From: M55B174 sp034716235 | GTDB taxonomy: Bacteria > Patescibacteriota > Minisyncoccia > CAIUEV01 > JAHKAQ01 | Direction of reading: 5' to 3' | NCBI GenBank assembly: GCA_034716235.1 | Contig: JAYEHH010000017.1 | Location: 1 to 42,440, forward strand | DNA: 42,440 nt | Shown: positions 14,528 through 22,403 of the stretch, one piece after another | Layout of the letters: each line of letters begins with the position of its first letter | Numbering within the stretch: the first letter of the stretch is position 1 | Program-made: the position numbers and the translations under genes | The notes under the pieces: model-generated | What the model was told of the DNA's origin: nothing | Seen by the model: the letters and a program-made list of their open reading frames with translations, nothing else | Database searches by the model: none

Positions 14528-15409
14528 ATGAAAAAAAACTTTTTTCTTTTTCTAGCCCTAATTGTATTCTTGACCTTTTTAATTGGGGTAGGCTATAAAA
14601 AATTTAACGCTCCCCAAAAAACTACTCCTATAGATTCAACCGATCAAAAATACTTAGACCAAAAAGCTTCCGAATTAAAGAGGACCATTAAAATCAAGCA
14701 AAGTTTTTGCGAGAATCCTTACTTCCCCATAATTCCTGGAGCAAATTGGAAGTATAATTTAGTTTCTGATAAAGTTACAGCTATTTTAGAGATTAATGCT
14801 CCCGCATTAAAAGATGAAACTCAACCAATCAATATCCGACTTCGCTCAACCAACCAAACAGCTCAAACTAAACTTTTCTGTTCTCCAGAAGGTATAATTG
14901 CTAACAGCTTAACTTTTCTCTCTGCCTCCTCTCTGTACCCTCCAGAAGCTACGGTTGACATTGAAATCCAAGAAGTAGCTGGTTTCTTCTTACCCAAGAA
15001 TTTAGATAAAACAACTGCTTGGAATTTTGAGTTAACCACAATCCATCGCTTAATAACTAATGAAAATATCAGTGCTGATCAAGCCTTCAAGCAAGATTAT
15101 CAAGAAAAAATAAATATTACTTTCAACTCTGTCGGAGAAGAAAAACTTGACACTTTGTTAGGAAAAATTAAAACCCACCGCATTGATTCTTGGTGGATTA
15201 TTGAAAAAAATCTTTTACCAAAAGAAGAAGCAGAAGAAGAAAATAGAGATATAAACAATATTGCAAACAATAACATCGAAATTACTATGGCCACTTGTAC
15301 TTTTTGGGTAGCAGATCAGACCGGAATAGTAAAATCTACTTACCAGGAAAAAGCTCATCAACCAATAGTACTAGAGTTACGTAGTTTCCAAATCCCAGCT
15401 ATTCAATAA
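14528..15409 (+). CDS. Secreted or membrane-anchored protein, unknown function
   Basis: A 293-residue protein with an N-terminal hydrophobic anchor or signal (about residues 4-24) after MKKN and no lipobox. The rest is soluble and probably beta-rich. It contains NPYFPIIPGANWKY, a pattern seen in exported bacterial proteins with a Y-F-P-x-x-P-G-x-x-W-x-Y motif, and later a segment LDTLLGKIKTHRIDSWWII that fits the second half of such domains. I know of no enzymatic role. The gene starts 7 bp after the membrane protein gene and ends 2 bp before the convergent site-2 protease gene. Confidence 0.78.
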   Translation: MKKNFFLFLALIVFLTFLIGVGYKKFNAPQKTTPIDSTDQKYLDQKASELKRTIKIKQSFCENPYFPIIPGANWKYNLVSDKVTAILEINAPALKDETQPINIRLRSTNQTAQTKLFCSPEGIIANSLTFLSASSLYPPEATVDIEIQEVAGFFLPKNLDKTTAWNFELTTIHRLITNENISADQAFKQDYQEKINITFNSVGEEKLDTLLGKIKTHRIDSWWIIEKNLLPKEEAEEENRDINNIANNNIEITMATCTFWVADQTGIVKSTYQEKAHQPIVLELRSFQIPAIQ

Positions 15410-15411
15410 CT

Positions 15412-16041
15412 TTAGATTACTCCTCCCAATAAAATTTTGAGTATAAATGTTACTCCTAAGAATAAAAAATTTCCTCCAAAGAGAATAAATACCATCAATA
15501 AAATAGTACCATATTTATTCAAAAACTCTTTAACATTGTTCATCGAAGGTGGTAGACAATCCATCAACACCCTAGAACCATCTAGGGGCGGTACGGGGAT
15601 AAGATTAAACAGCCCGAAAGTCACATTGATAGCCACCAATAAAATCATCAATTCTAAAAAATTATCTGTCCAAGAAGCCAATACTGCATCTGGCAAAAAT
15701 CTCAATAGCAAAGAAATCACAATTGCTATTAGAAAATTTGACCCTGGACCGGCTAAACTTACCCAAGACTCACCATGTTTCCCTCTTAGATTATAAGGGT
15801 TCACAGGTACTGGCTTAGCCCAACCAAAAACAAAGGGAGCTTTTGTCAAAATAAGCACCAAGGGAAGCAAAATGGTACCAAATAAGTCCAAATGTTTTAT
15901 AGGATTGAGCGTTAAACGGCCAGAGTATTTAGCGGTAGGATCTCCCAGTTTGTAAGCCACAAATGCATGCGAGAATTCATGCACCGTTAAAGCAATGATA
16001 AGACTAATTATTTGCGATACAATAGTTAATTCCATTGACAT
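15412..16041 (-). CDS. Site-2 protease family protein (M50)
   Basis: A 209-residue intramembrane metalloprotease with HEFSH (residues 21-25) in the first membrane helix and the second metal site NLIPVPPLDGSRVL (about 165-178, Asp as ligand). Helices at about 5-27, 50-70, 95-115, 128-150 and 185-205 fit the compact M50 core without PDZ domain, as in the SpoIVFB/Rip-type branch. Such enzymes cut transmembrane segments of substrate proteins, often to release regulators. The window also holds a second, PDZ-containing M50 protease at 31491. A good promoter lies upstream, and the gene diverges from rpmB. Confidence 0.92.
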   Translation of the reverse strand: MSMELTIVSQIISLIIALTVHEFSHAFVAYKLGDPTAKYSGRLTLNPIKHLDLFGTILLPLVLILTKAPFVFGWAKPVPVNPYNLRGKHGESWVSLAGPGSNFLIAIVISLLLRFLPDAVLASWTDNFLELMILLVAINVTFGLFNLIPVPPLDGSRVLMDCLPPSMNNVKEFLNKYGTILLMVFILFGGNFLFLGVTFILKILLGGVI

Positions 16042-16067
16042 TTCAATTTAAATGTTTAATATCTGAT

Positions 16068-16096
16068 AGTATAGCTTATCAAAAATAAATATCCAA
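16068..16096 (-). promoter_or_regulatory. Candidate promoter for the site-2 protease gene
   Basis: Read on the minus strand, TTGGAT (16096-16091) and TATACT (16073-16068) are separated by exactly 17 bp. The -10 matches five of six consensus bases; the -35 matches only the TTG. The predicted start of transcription would be about 20 nt upstream of the ATG at 16041. Confidence 0.5.
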
Positions 16097-16139
16097 GCTT
16101 TTTGGACATTTGTATTTTATTTTTAATTTCTATTTTTCC

Positions 16140-16370
16140 ATGGCTAGATCCTGTGATATTTGCCACAAAACTTATAACAAAGCTCAATATGTAAACAAAT
16201 TGCGTGGTCAATATAATCGCGCAGGTATTAAAATCCAAAAAGCAAATCTCCAACATAAAAAAGTAAATGGGGTTAAAATGTTACTCTGCACTAAATGCAT
16301 AAAGAACTTAACCAAGGTTAGAAAAAGCGTTAAAAGAAAAGTAAAAGCTAAAGAACAAATCACTAAATAG
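16140..16370 (+). CDS. rpmB: 50S ribosomal protein L28
   Basis: The start at 16140 gives the standard L28 beginning, MARSCDICHK; a longer frame from 16110 adds ten residues with no family resemblance. The 76-residue product carries two CxxC pairs (CDIC and CTKC) that form the zinc site of the C+ version of L28, the NLQHKKVNG core, and a basic tail. L28 binds 23S rRNA in the large subunit. It stands alone, divergent from the site-2 protease and convergent with murE, 24 bp away, without a clear terminator hairpin between. Confidence 0.92.
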   Translation: MARSCDICHKTYNKAQYVNKLRGQYNRAGIKIQKANLQHKKVNGVKMLLCTKCIKNLTKVRKSVKRKVKAKEQITK

Positions 16371-16394
16371 CTACGGATTAAATTTTATTTATAT

Positions 16395-17915
16395 TTAGCC
16401 CGTCTCAATCTTTTTCAGCAATTCTTTCACCACCTTTTTGTCGTTCCACTCTATTAATTTATTACCTACCTTCATATTCTCTTCCGCTCCCTTTCCGGTA
16501 ATAACAACAATATCTCCCCTGTCGGCTGATATTAAAGCTTTTTTAATAGCTTCCCGACGATTCATAACTCGAAAAGCATTCTTGCCTTCAATTTTACCTC
16601 CAGCCGTTACTCCTTCAAAGATTTCGTCAATTATTTGCTGAGGGTCTTCATAGTAAGGATCTTCGTTGGTTACAATAATTACATCTGCGTATTTAGCTAC
16701 AATTTTTCCCATAATGGGTCGCTTGCCACGATCCCGCTGGCCACAACTCCCAAACACCCAATAAAGACGGGCCTGATTGTCAACAACCTTACTTAGCTTA
16801 CTACGCAATAATTGCCCCACCTTTTCCATTGAGTCAGGAGTTAAAGCATAATCAATAATAATTTCTATTCCTTTGTCGTTCGAAACATCATCCATTCTGC
16901 CTGGTACTTTCTTTATTGAAGCCAATGCTCTTTTGATAATTTGATTATCAATTTTTAAAATTTTTCCTACCCAGATTGTAGCTAAGGCATTCTCAATATT
17001 AAAAAGTCCCGGAAGCTTTAATCTGTATTCTTCTTCAGCTATTTTAAATAAAGAACCACTTTGTTTAAGCTCAATATCTTGAGCTTGCAATAAATGCTTG
17101 GGATCTTTTATAAGTTTAATCTTTTCCTCCGCTTTCATTTCAACTTTCTGCTTTAGAGAAGTTGCCCCATATTCTAAAGAAACAGAGCTCCCCGAATCAT
17201 CTAGATTGGAAGAATTAGAATCTAGAGAGTTAGCCTTTGGAGAATGAGAGTTTAGATGATGAGAATTTAGAGAACTGGAAGCTGAAGAGTTAGAATCTAA
17301 AGAGTTAGAATTTAGAGAGTTAGAATCAGTCATTAAATACCCATAGCTCTTAGCGGGATTTTCCGTGATAAACTCTTCTGGCTTTTCCATTGAAAGATTG
17401 ATTACGGAAAATCCCGCTTCTCGTCCGTTTTTAAAAGAAGTTTTTTTACCAGCCAAAAACTTAAACAATTTTAATTTAGCTTGACGGTATTTTCCCATCG
17501 TCCGATGATAATCTAAATGTTCTCGAGTAACATTGGTAATCACTCCTATATCATAATCAGTACCCCAAACTCGATTTTGGTCTAAAGCGTGAGAAGAAGT
17601 TTCAATTACTACAAATTCGCATTTCTCCTTAACACACTGAGCTAAAAATTTTTGGTGAGCTATGGAATTAATAGTAGTAAACTTGGTTTTATTAACCCAC
17701 TTTCTTTTTCCAATTTGAAAATTAATAGTAGAAACCATTCCTGTTTTATGCCCTGCCTCTTCTAATACTCCATTAATCATCTGAACGGTGATTGTTTTTC
17801 CATTGGTCCCTGTGACTCCAATTACAAAAAGTTTTCTAGAAGGAAACCCATAAAAAAAATTAGCTCCCACAGCCACTAAAAGATGATAAAAATTTTTGAG
17901 ACGCTGAATAAACAT
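16395..17915 (-). CDS. murE: MurE-type Mur ligase (UDP-MurNAc-tripeptide synthetase)
   Basis: A 506-residue Mur ligase with the P-loop GTNGKT (36-41), IETSSHALDQNR, TNVTREHLDYH, the lysine-bearing YRQAKLKLF, WVFGSCGQRDRGKRP, and a C-terminal GKGAEE. MurE adds the third amino acid to UDP-MurNAc-L-Ala-D-Glu. GTNGKT sits ~75 residues earlier than in E. coli MurE, so the N-terminal substrate-binding domain is mostly missing. The specificity loop reads NEDPYYEDP (417-425) in place of DNPR (diaminopimelate), so the amino acid is unclear. Residues 197-246 are a Ser/Asn/Leu pentapeptide-repeat insertion. DYALTPD replaces the usual DYAHTPD. It is the last gene of a probable operon with the GT4 and the two-component-like pair. 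Confidence 0.88.
   Translation of the reverse strand: MFIQRLKNFYHLLVAVGANFFYGFPSRKLFVIGVTGTNGKTITVQMINGVLEEAGHKTGMVSTINFQIGKRKWVNKTKFTTINSIAHQKFLAQCVKEKCEFVVIETSSHALDQNRVWGTDYDIGVITNVTREHLDYHRTMGKYRQAKLKLFKFLAGKKTSFKNGREAGFSVINLSMEKPEEFITENPAKSYGYLMTDSNSLNSNSLDSNSSASSSLNSHHLNSHSPKANSLDSNSSNLDDSGSSVSLEYGATSLKQKVEMKAEEKIKLIKDPKHLLQAQDIELKQSGSLFKIAEEEYRLKLPGLFNIENALATIWVGKILKIDNQIIKRALASIKKVPGRMDDVSNDKGIEIIIDYALTPDSMEKVGQLLRSKLSKVVDNQARLYWVFGSCGQRDRGKRPIMGKIVAKYADVIIVTNEDPYYEDPQQIIDEIFEGVTAGGKIEGKNAFRVMNRREAIKKALISADRGDIVVITGKGAEENMKVGNKLIEWNDKKVVKELLKKIETG
17178..17327 (-). repeat. 15-bp repeat encoding NSLxS pentapeptides inside murE
   Basis: An imperfect 15-bp tandem repeat (minus-strand units such as TCTAACTCTTTAGAT) encodes about ten pentapeptides of the form N-S-L-[ND]-S, degenerating towards both ends. 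It falls in the central ATPase domain of MurE, between NPAKSYGYLM and SLEYGATSL, where other MurE proteins have only a short loop. The reading frame stays open through the repeat. Confidence 0.85.
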
Positions 17916-17980
17916 AGCTCAGACTGACTAAATAAGTTATTGAGCGAAGAATAGTCTGTTAGTTTGATTGAATCCCCTAA

Positions 17981-18775
17981 TTAAATATGGCGCGGTAGTA
18001 ACTTAAGAATTTTTTCTATCGCTTGATTGGGGTTATTATCTTTCATGGAAATATAGGTGTCGGCGCCCGCTTTCTTTGCCTCTTTAATTTCCTCCTCATG
18101 ATAAATATTATCCAAGACAATGATTGGAACATCCTGAAACTTTTGGCTGGCCTTTAATTCTCCGATTACTTTAATCCCATCAAAACACATTACTAAATCC
18201 ACCACAATCACCATAGGTCTTAGTCCTTTTAGCATTTTGGTAATGTCTGAAGGAGGAATAGTGCTAAACCCTCTAAATTTAAATCCTCTTTTCTCAAGAA
18301 TATTTTTAAAGATACTTAATAAAAACTCATCGTCATTCAACATTACGATTAAATCTTCCCTTGGTATTAATGTTTCAGCTTTTGTTTTTTCCTTAATGGT
18401 CTCTTCAACTTCTTTAAGAATTTCTTTTAATTTATAATGAGATTTGGCTAAATATTTATCAGCCCCCTCTTTTTTAGCCTCTTCAACTTTCTCCTTGTCG
18501 TCAATGTTAGTCAAGATAATTGTAGGAATATTCTTAGTCCTAACATCCTTTGCCAATTTCTTCAAAACTTCAATTCCACCTTCTCCTGGAAGAATTAAAT
18601 CTAATAAAATTAAATCTGGTTTTTCTGCAATAGCGAGTTTCAAGGCCTCTTTACCCGTATGAGCATTAAAAACTTGATAATTTTCTTCCTGAAAAAACTT
18701 TGAAAGAATTTCCTGGATCTTTAAATTATCATCAACCACCAAAAGTTTTTTGTTCTTTTGTACCATTTGTACCAT
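17981..18775 (-). CDS. Response regulator with two receiver domains
   Basis: A 264-residue protein made of two receiver (REC) domains and no output domain. REC1 (about 9-127) has the acidic pair DD15-16, phosphoacceptor Asp59 (LILLDLILP), Thr89 and Lys111, all canonical. REC2 (about 141-260) has DD148-149, Asp193 (VIVVDLVM) and Lys245, but Asp222 replaces the conserved Thr/Ser, so its switching is probably altered. Without a DNA-binding or catalytic domain it would act by protein interaction, as a phosphate relay or by controlling the partner kinase. It starts 2 bp after the kinase-like gene, so the two are translationally coupled and probably partners. Confidence 0.92.
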   Translation of the reverse strand: MVQMVQKNKKLLVVDDNLKIQEILSKFFQEENYQVFNAHTGKEALKLAIAEKPDLILLDLILPGEGGIEVLKKLAKDVRTKNIPTIILTNIDDKEKVEEAKKEGADKYLAKSHYKLKEILKEVEETIKEKTKAETLIPREDLIVMLNDDEFLLSIFKNILEKRGFKFRGFSTIPPSDITKMLKGLRPMVIVVDLVMCFDGIKVIGELKASQKFQDVPIIVLDNIYHEEEIKEAKKAGADTYISMKDNNPNQAIEKILKLLPRHI

Positions 18776-18777
18776 TT

Positions 18778-19731
18778 TTAATTTTCGTTACTAAAAAAGA
18801 TAGGGAATTCTATGAAAAATTCAGAGCCTTGATCCTTTTTAGATTTGAACCAAACCCTACCACTTGATCCATCAACAATTTTTTTGGTCACATAAAGCCC
18901 TAATCCAGTTCCATCTATATTGTGACTTAAAATATTACTGGCTCTAAAAAACTTACTAAAAATATATTCCTTTTCCTCTTCTGGAATACCATGCCCATAA
19001 TCCTTGACTCTAATAATAAGTTTTCCTTTTCGTCGAACAATACTTATCCGCACTCTCCTCTCCCTGGGACTAAAACAAATAGCATTAAAAATTACATTTT
19101 CAATAGCTATTCTAATCAATCTTCTGTTCCCTTTAATTAGTCTTGCTGGAATTTGATTATCATACTCAACCGTAATTTTTCTAGATTTAGCATACTCTTT
19201 TTGACTATAAATTATTTCATTGAGTAATTGATCCATATTAATAACATCCTGCCCTTCAATTTTTTTATTATCTTCAATTCTAACTACATTAAGTAAATCC
19301 TTCACCAAGCTAATCATATTTTCATTGGACTCAATAATAGAATCAATTCTCTCTTTTTGCTTTTCATTTAATACCCCTTCTGTTCTTTCCAACAACAATT
19401 CTAATTCCCAATGAACGGTTGCTAGAGGATCTTTTAAACGACTAGAAGCTAGCTCAATAAATCTAGTTTTTAACTTATTAATTTTAGCTATGTCAGTAAT
19501 TCTACCAATAATATTTGATCCAGTTGTAAGCATGATGATTACCACAAAACATTCCGAGAGTACCAAAATTTTAGGATCAGAATAATCTTTGGTTAGATAA
19601 AATAGAATGACAATCGTAATAGCGATGATAACTCCCATTACCACAAACAGAAAATTAGGAGTTTGCCAAATACTAACCCCTAAATCTCTAGCAGATTTTT
19701 TAAAATTGAACTGCTCTAAGATTTTTTTCAT
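18778..19731 (-). CDS. Membrane histidine-kinase-like protein lacking the H-box His
   Basis: A 317-residue protein with two membrane helices (about 27-47 and 55-71) and almost no external sensor domain. A DHp-like helix follows and then an HATPase_c domain with N-box (IENVIFNA), G1 (VKDYGHGIP) and G2 (GTGLGLYVTKK). The H-box, usually S-H-E-L-R-T-P-L, reads S-S-R-L-K-D-P-L (residues 96-103): Ser97 replaces the phosphoacceptor His. ATP binding looks intact but autophosphorylation at the normal site is not possible. His107 in TVHWELELL is the nearest alternative. It may sense through its membrane helices and regulate the adjacent double-receiver protein by binding, by phosphatase action, or by a shifted acceptor. 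Confidence 0.88.
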   Translation of the reverse strand: MKKILEQFNFKKSARDLGVSIWQTPNFLFVVMGVIIAITIVILFYLTKDYSDPKILVLSECFVVIIMLTTGSNIIGRITDIAKINKLKTRFIELASSRLKDPLATVHWELELLLERTEGVLNEKQKERIDSIIESNENMISLVKDLLNVVRIEDNKKIEGQDVINMDQLLNEIIYSQKEYAKSRKITVEYDNQIPARLIKGNRRLIRIAIENVIFNAICFSPRERRVRISIVRRKGKLIIRVKDYGHGIPEEEKEYIFSKFFRASNILSHNIDGTGLGLYVTKKIVDGSSGRVWFKSKKDQGSEFFIEFPIFFSNEN

Positions 19732-19737
19732 TTATAA

Positions 19738-20901
19738 TTAATTTAAATTAGTTAATACTGTCATTGTTTTTTCTGCAGTAGTTTGCCAATTAAATTCTCG
19801 GGCCCGATTTATCCCCTTTCTAGCCAATTCACTCCTAGCAGTTGTATCCGCTAAAAGTTTATTCAAGCGCTGAACCAATTCATCTTCTCGGTTAGGATTA
19901 AAATATTCAATGGCTTCTCCTCCAACTTCTGGAATAGCTGTTTGGTTACTGGCTAATACCGGGCAACCACAAGCCATGGCTTCCAAAACCGTCATTCCAA
20001 ACCCCTCATAAAAAGAAGGGAACACTAATAAATCTGCTCCGTTATAAAGACTCACTCGGTCTTCGTTTTTCACCTTACCTAATACTACCACTTTTTCGCC
20101 AAGATTTAAATCAGCAACTATTTTTCCCACATTTGTTACTAGGGGATCTTCATGACCCCAAATCTCTCCGGCAATAACTAACTTTCTTTTCTCTAAAACA
20201 TTGGTATAATTATCAACAATTTTTTTAAAAGCTCTCAGTAATAAGTCTAAATTTTTTCTTTTCTCCAGCCCTCCAATATAGAAAATATAAGGAGAGTCAA
20301 TCCCTAAATCACTCAATGTTTGAACCAGTTTTTTTCTATCATCCAAATGTTTGAATTCTTCTGCTACCCCATTTTTGATAACCGTGATAAAGGCTGGATC
20401 TATTTTTAAATATTTAATAATATCCTTTTTAGAGTATTCCGAAACAGTTATCAAATGGCTGGCTCTTCTTACCGCGTCAAAGGTTTGCTTGGCATAAATA
20501 CTTTTTCTAAAATTGTTAACATATTCTTTTTCGTAAACTTTCCAGATTGCATCGTGCAGCGTTACTATATATCTTGTTAAGGGGAAAGAACTAGCCGAAT
20601 TATACGGAGCAAAAAAGACATCAATTTTATCTTTTCTAACTTGTCTTGGTAAAATTGCTTTTTCCCAAGTAGTTTTTCTTACCAAATCATCTCTTTTGTA
20701 GAAAGGAGTTGGCACCACTCGCTTAATAATTCCATTGCCGTCCGGCATTTTTTGCAAACTTTCTTTCTCATCAGCATAAAGGTAGAAAACATGTTGTTGG
20801 CTTTCAGGCAAATTTAAAATTGCTCTTACTAAATAGAAAGTATATTGACCCATCCCTGTATTCTCTTTTCTGGCAAAAGAAACATTAATACCAATTTTCA
20901 T
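19738..20901 (-). CDS. Glycosyltransferase family 4 (GT-B)
   Basis: A 387-residue GT-B enzyme. The N-terminal Rossmann domain begins MKIGINVSFARKENTGMGQY. The C-terminal domain has the nucleotide-sugar-binding stretch YIGGLEKRKNLDLLLRAF and the E-x7-E motif EGFGMTVLEAMACGCPVLAS. It would transfer a sugar from a nucleotide donor to a membrane-linked or soluble acceptor at the cytoplasmic face. It is the first gene of the run leading into the kinase, receiver and murE genes, with 6 bp before the kinase gene. A well-spaced promoter lies upstream. Donor and acceptor cannot be told from sequence. Confidence 0.92.
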   Translation of the reverse strand: MKIGINVSFARKENTGMGQYTFYLVRAILNLPESQQHVFYLYADEKESLQKMPDGNGIIKRVVPTPFYKRDDLVRKTTWEKAILPRQVRKDKIDVFFAPYNSASSFPLTRYIVTLHDAIWKVYEKEYVNNFRKSIYAKQTFDAVRRASHLITVSEYSKKDIIKYLKIDPAFITVIKNGVAEEFKHLDDRKKLVQTLSDLGIDSPYIFYIGGLEKRKNLDLLLRAFKKIVDNYTNVLEKRKLVIAGEIWGHEDPLVTNVGKIVADLNLGEKVVVLGKVKNEDRVSLYNGADLLVFPSFYEGFGMTVLEAMACGCPVLASNQTAIPEVGGEAIEYFNPNREDELVQRLNKLLADTTARSELARKGINRAREFNWQTTAEKTMTVLTNLN

Positions 20902-20933
20902 AAAATGAAAGACAACGAGTTAGCTAGTTATTG

Positions 20934-20990
20934 AGTTTATAAAACTATCAAGTTTATAAAGTTATAAAGTTATAAAGTTCGTAAAGTGAC
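20934..20990. repeat. GTTYRTAAA repeat array in the divergent gap
   Basis: Units of 8-10 bp (GTTTATAAA, GTTATAAA twice, GTTCGTAAA) fill most of the leader between the predicted start of the minus-strand transcript and the GT4 ATG. On that transcript the repeat is read as its complement (TTTACGAAC and TTTATAAC). Confidence 0.75.
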
Positions 20991-21000
20991 AACTTTTTTT

Positions 21001-21029
21001 AGTATAGCAGATTATTTTAAATTTGCTAA
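21001..21029 (-). promoter_or_regulatory. Extended -10 promoter for the GT4-kinase-receiver-murE operon
   Basis: On the minus strand, TTAGCA (21029-21024) and TATACT (21006-21001) are spaced by 17 bp, and TGC immediately before the -10 makes an extended -10 element (TGCTATACT). The -35 matches four of six and the -10 five of six consensus bases. The predicted start of transcription is near 20994, right where the GTTYRTAAA repeat array begins. Confidence 0.6.
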
Positions 21030-21096
21030 AAACCTTTAAATATGAAAAGATTAAGAAAGCTTAAATTTATCTTTAACAAGGTTTTTAAAGATCAAT

Positions 21097-22380
21097 ATGA
21101 AAAAAGAAACTGTAACCGTAATTGGGGTTGGCTATGTTGGTTTACCCCTGGCTTGTCTTCTGGCTGCTAAAAAATATAAAGTTTATGGGCTGGATACTAA
21201 CAAAGCTTTAGTAAACAAAATAAACAAAGGCATCTCCCCCTTTAAAGACGATTTAGTGTCAAGGTCATTGGCCAAAATAGTACCTGAATATTTAAAGGCT
21301 ACTCAAAATCCCAAAGTGATTAATAAGTCTGATGTGGTTATTGTATCGGTTCCCACCCCGGTAGATAAATCCTACCAGCCTGATTTTAATCCTTTGGTTA
21401 AAGCAACAGAAACTATCGCCAAAAATTTAAAGCTGGGGCAACTTATTGTTATTGAATCAACTATCAATCCTGGTGTCTCGGAAGAAATAATTCTTCCTAT
21501 TTTAGAAAAACAAAAATTTAAAGTCGGCAAAGATTTTTATTTAGCCCATGTCCCAGAAAGGATTAATCCTGGAGATCCCAAACGAGATGTTTCTAATTTA
21601 CCCAGAAATGTGGGAGCCCTAACAAAAAAGGGGTTAAAGAAAGCGGTTGATTTCTATGAAAATATTATTGATGCCCCTATTAACCCTATGAATTCTATAA
21701 AAGCAGCGGAGGCTACTAAAACAATCGAAAATGCTTTCCGGGATATTAACATTGCCTTTGTTAATGAACTTGCTAAGTCATTCGATCAGTTAGGCATAGA
21801 TGTAGTAGAAGTTATCAAGGGAGCTTCCAGTAAATTTTCCTTTATGCCTCATTGGCCAAGTTGCGGAGTCGGTGGTCATTGCATTCCTGTTGACCCTTAC
21901 TATCTTATCCGAAAAGCTGAAGCGGTTGGTTTTAGTCATGATTTCTTAAAATTGGCTCGTCGCATCAATAATAATATGCCTAATTACACCGTAGAACTTC
22001 TACAAGATAGTCTGAATGAACTTAAACTCCCCATAAAGAATACCCCCATCGGAGTTTTGGGTATATCTTATAAGGCCAACATTGGCGACACTAGAGAAAG
22101 CCCTTCCTTTAAAATTATTGAGCAACTAGAAAAGATGGAGGCTAAAGTAATGACCTTTGATCCTTTTGTCAAAAAACATTCTACAGAAAAATCATTAAAA
22201 GATATTCTTAAAAAATCCACCGCTATCCTTGTGGCTACTGATCATAGCGAATTTGTTAATATGATTGATGGAGATATTCTTAAGAATAATGGAGTCCGGT
22301 TGGTTATTGACGGAAAAAACTGTTTAGATAAGCTTAATATTGAAGCGTCTGGAATCCAATATAAAGGAATCGGCAGATAA
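21097..22380 (+). CDS. UDP-N-acetyl sugar 6-dehydrogenase (WbpA/WecC-like)
   Basis: A 427-residue nucleotide-sugar dehydrogenase of normal length. It has the NAD-binding GVGYVGLPLA (10-19), the family motif PERINPGD (153-160), and the active site GGHCIPVDPYYL with catalytic Cys262. Such enzymes oxidise C6 of UDP-GlcNAc or UDP-ManNAc to the uronic acid in two NAD-dependent steps. PERINPGD favours the N-acetyl-sugar branch (WbpA/WecC) over UDP-glucose dehydrogenase. The product would feed a surface polysaccharide. It is the first of a plus-strand run of glycosyltransferases; the divergent gap upstream carries a repeat array. Confidence 0.92.
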   Translation: MKKETVTVIGVGYVGLPLACLLAAKKYKVYGLDTNKALVNKINKGISPFKDDLVSRSLAKIVPEYLKATQNPKVINKSDVVIVSVPTPVDKSYQPDFNPLVKATETIAKNLKLGQLIVIESTINPGVSEEIILPILEKQKFKVGKDFYLAHVPERINPGDPKRDVSNLPRNVGALTKKGLKKAVDFYENIIDAPINPMNSIKAAEATKTIENAFRDINIAFVNELAKSFDQLGIDVVEVIKGASSKFSFMPHWPSCGVGGHCIPVDPYYLIRKAEAVGFSHDFLKLARRINNNMPNYTVELLQDSLNELKLPIKNTPIGVLGISYKANIGDTRESPSFKIIEQLEKMEAKVMTFDPFVKKHSTEKSLKDILKKSTAILVATDHSEFVNMIDGDILKNNGVRLVIDGKNCLDKLNIEASGIQYKGIGR

Positions 22381-22403
22381 TTATATTTTAGCTAAAATAT
22401 CTT

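Noticed and set aside
21030..21096. Plus-strand promoter for the UDP-sugar dehydrogenase
   Set aside because: No pair of hexamers with acceptable spacing was found; candidate boxes were too weak to report.
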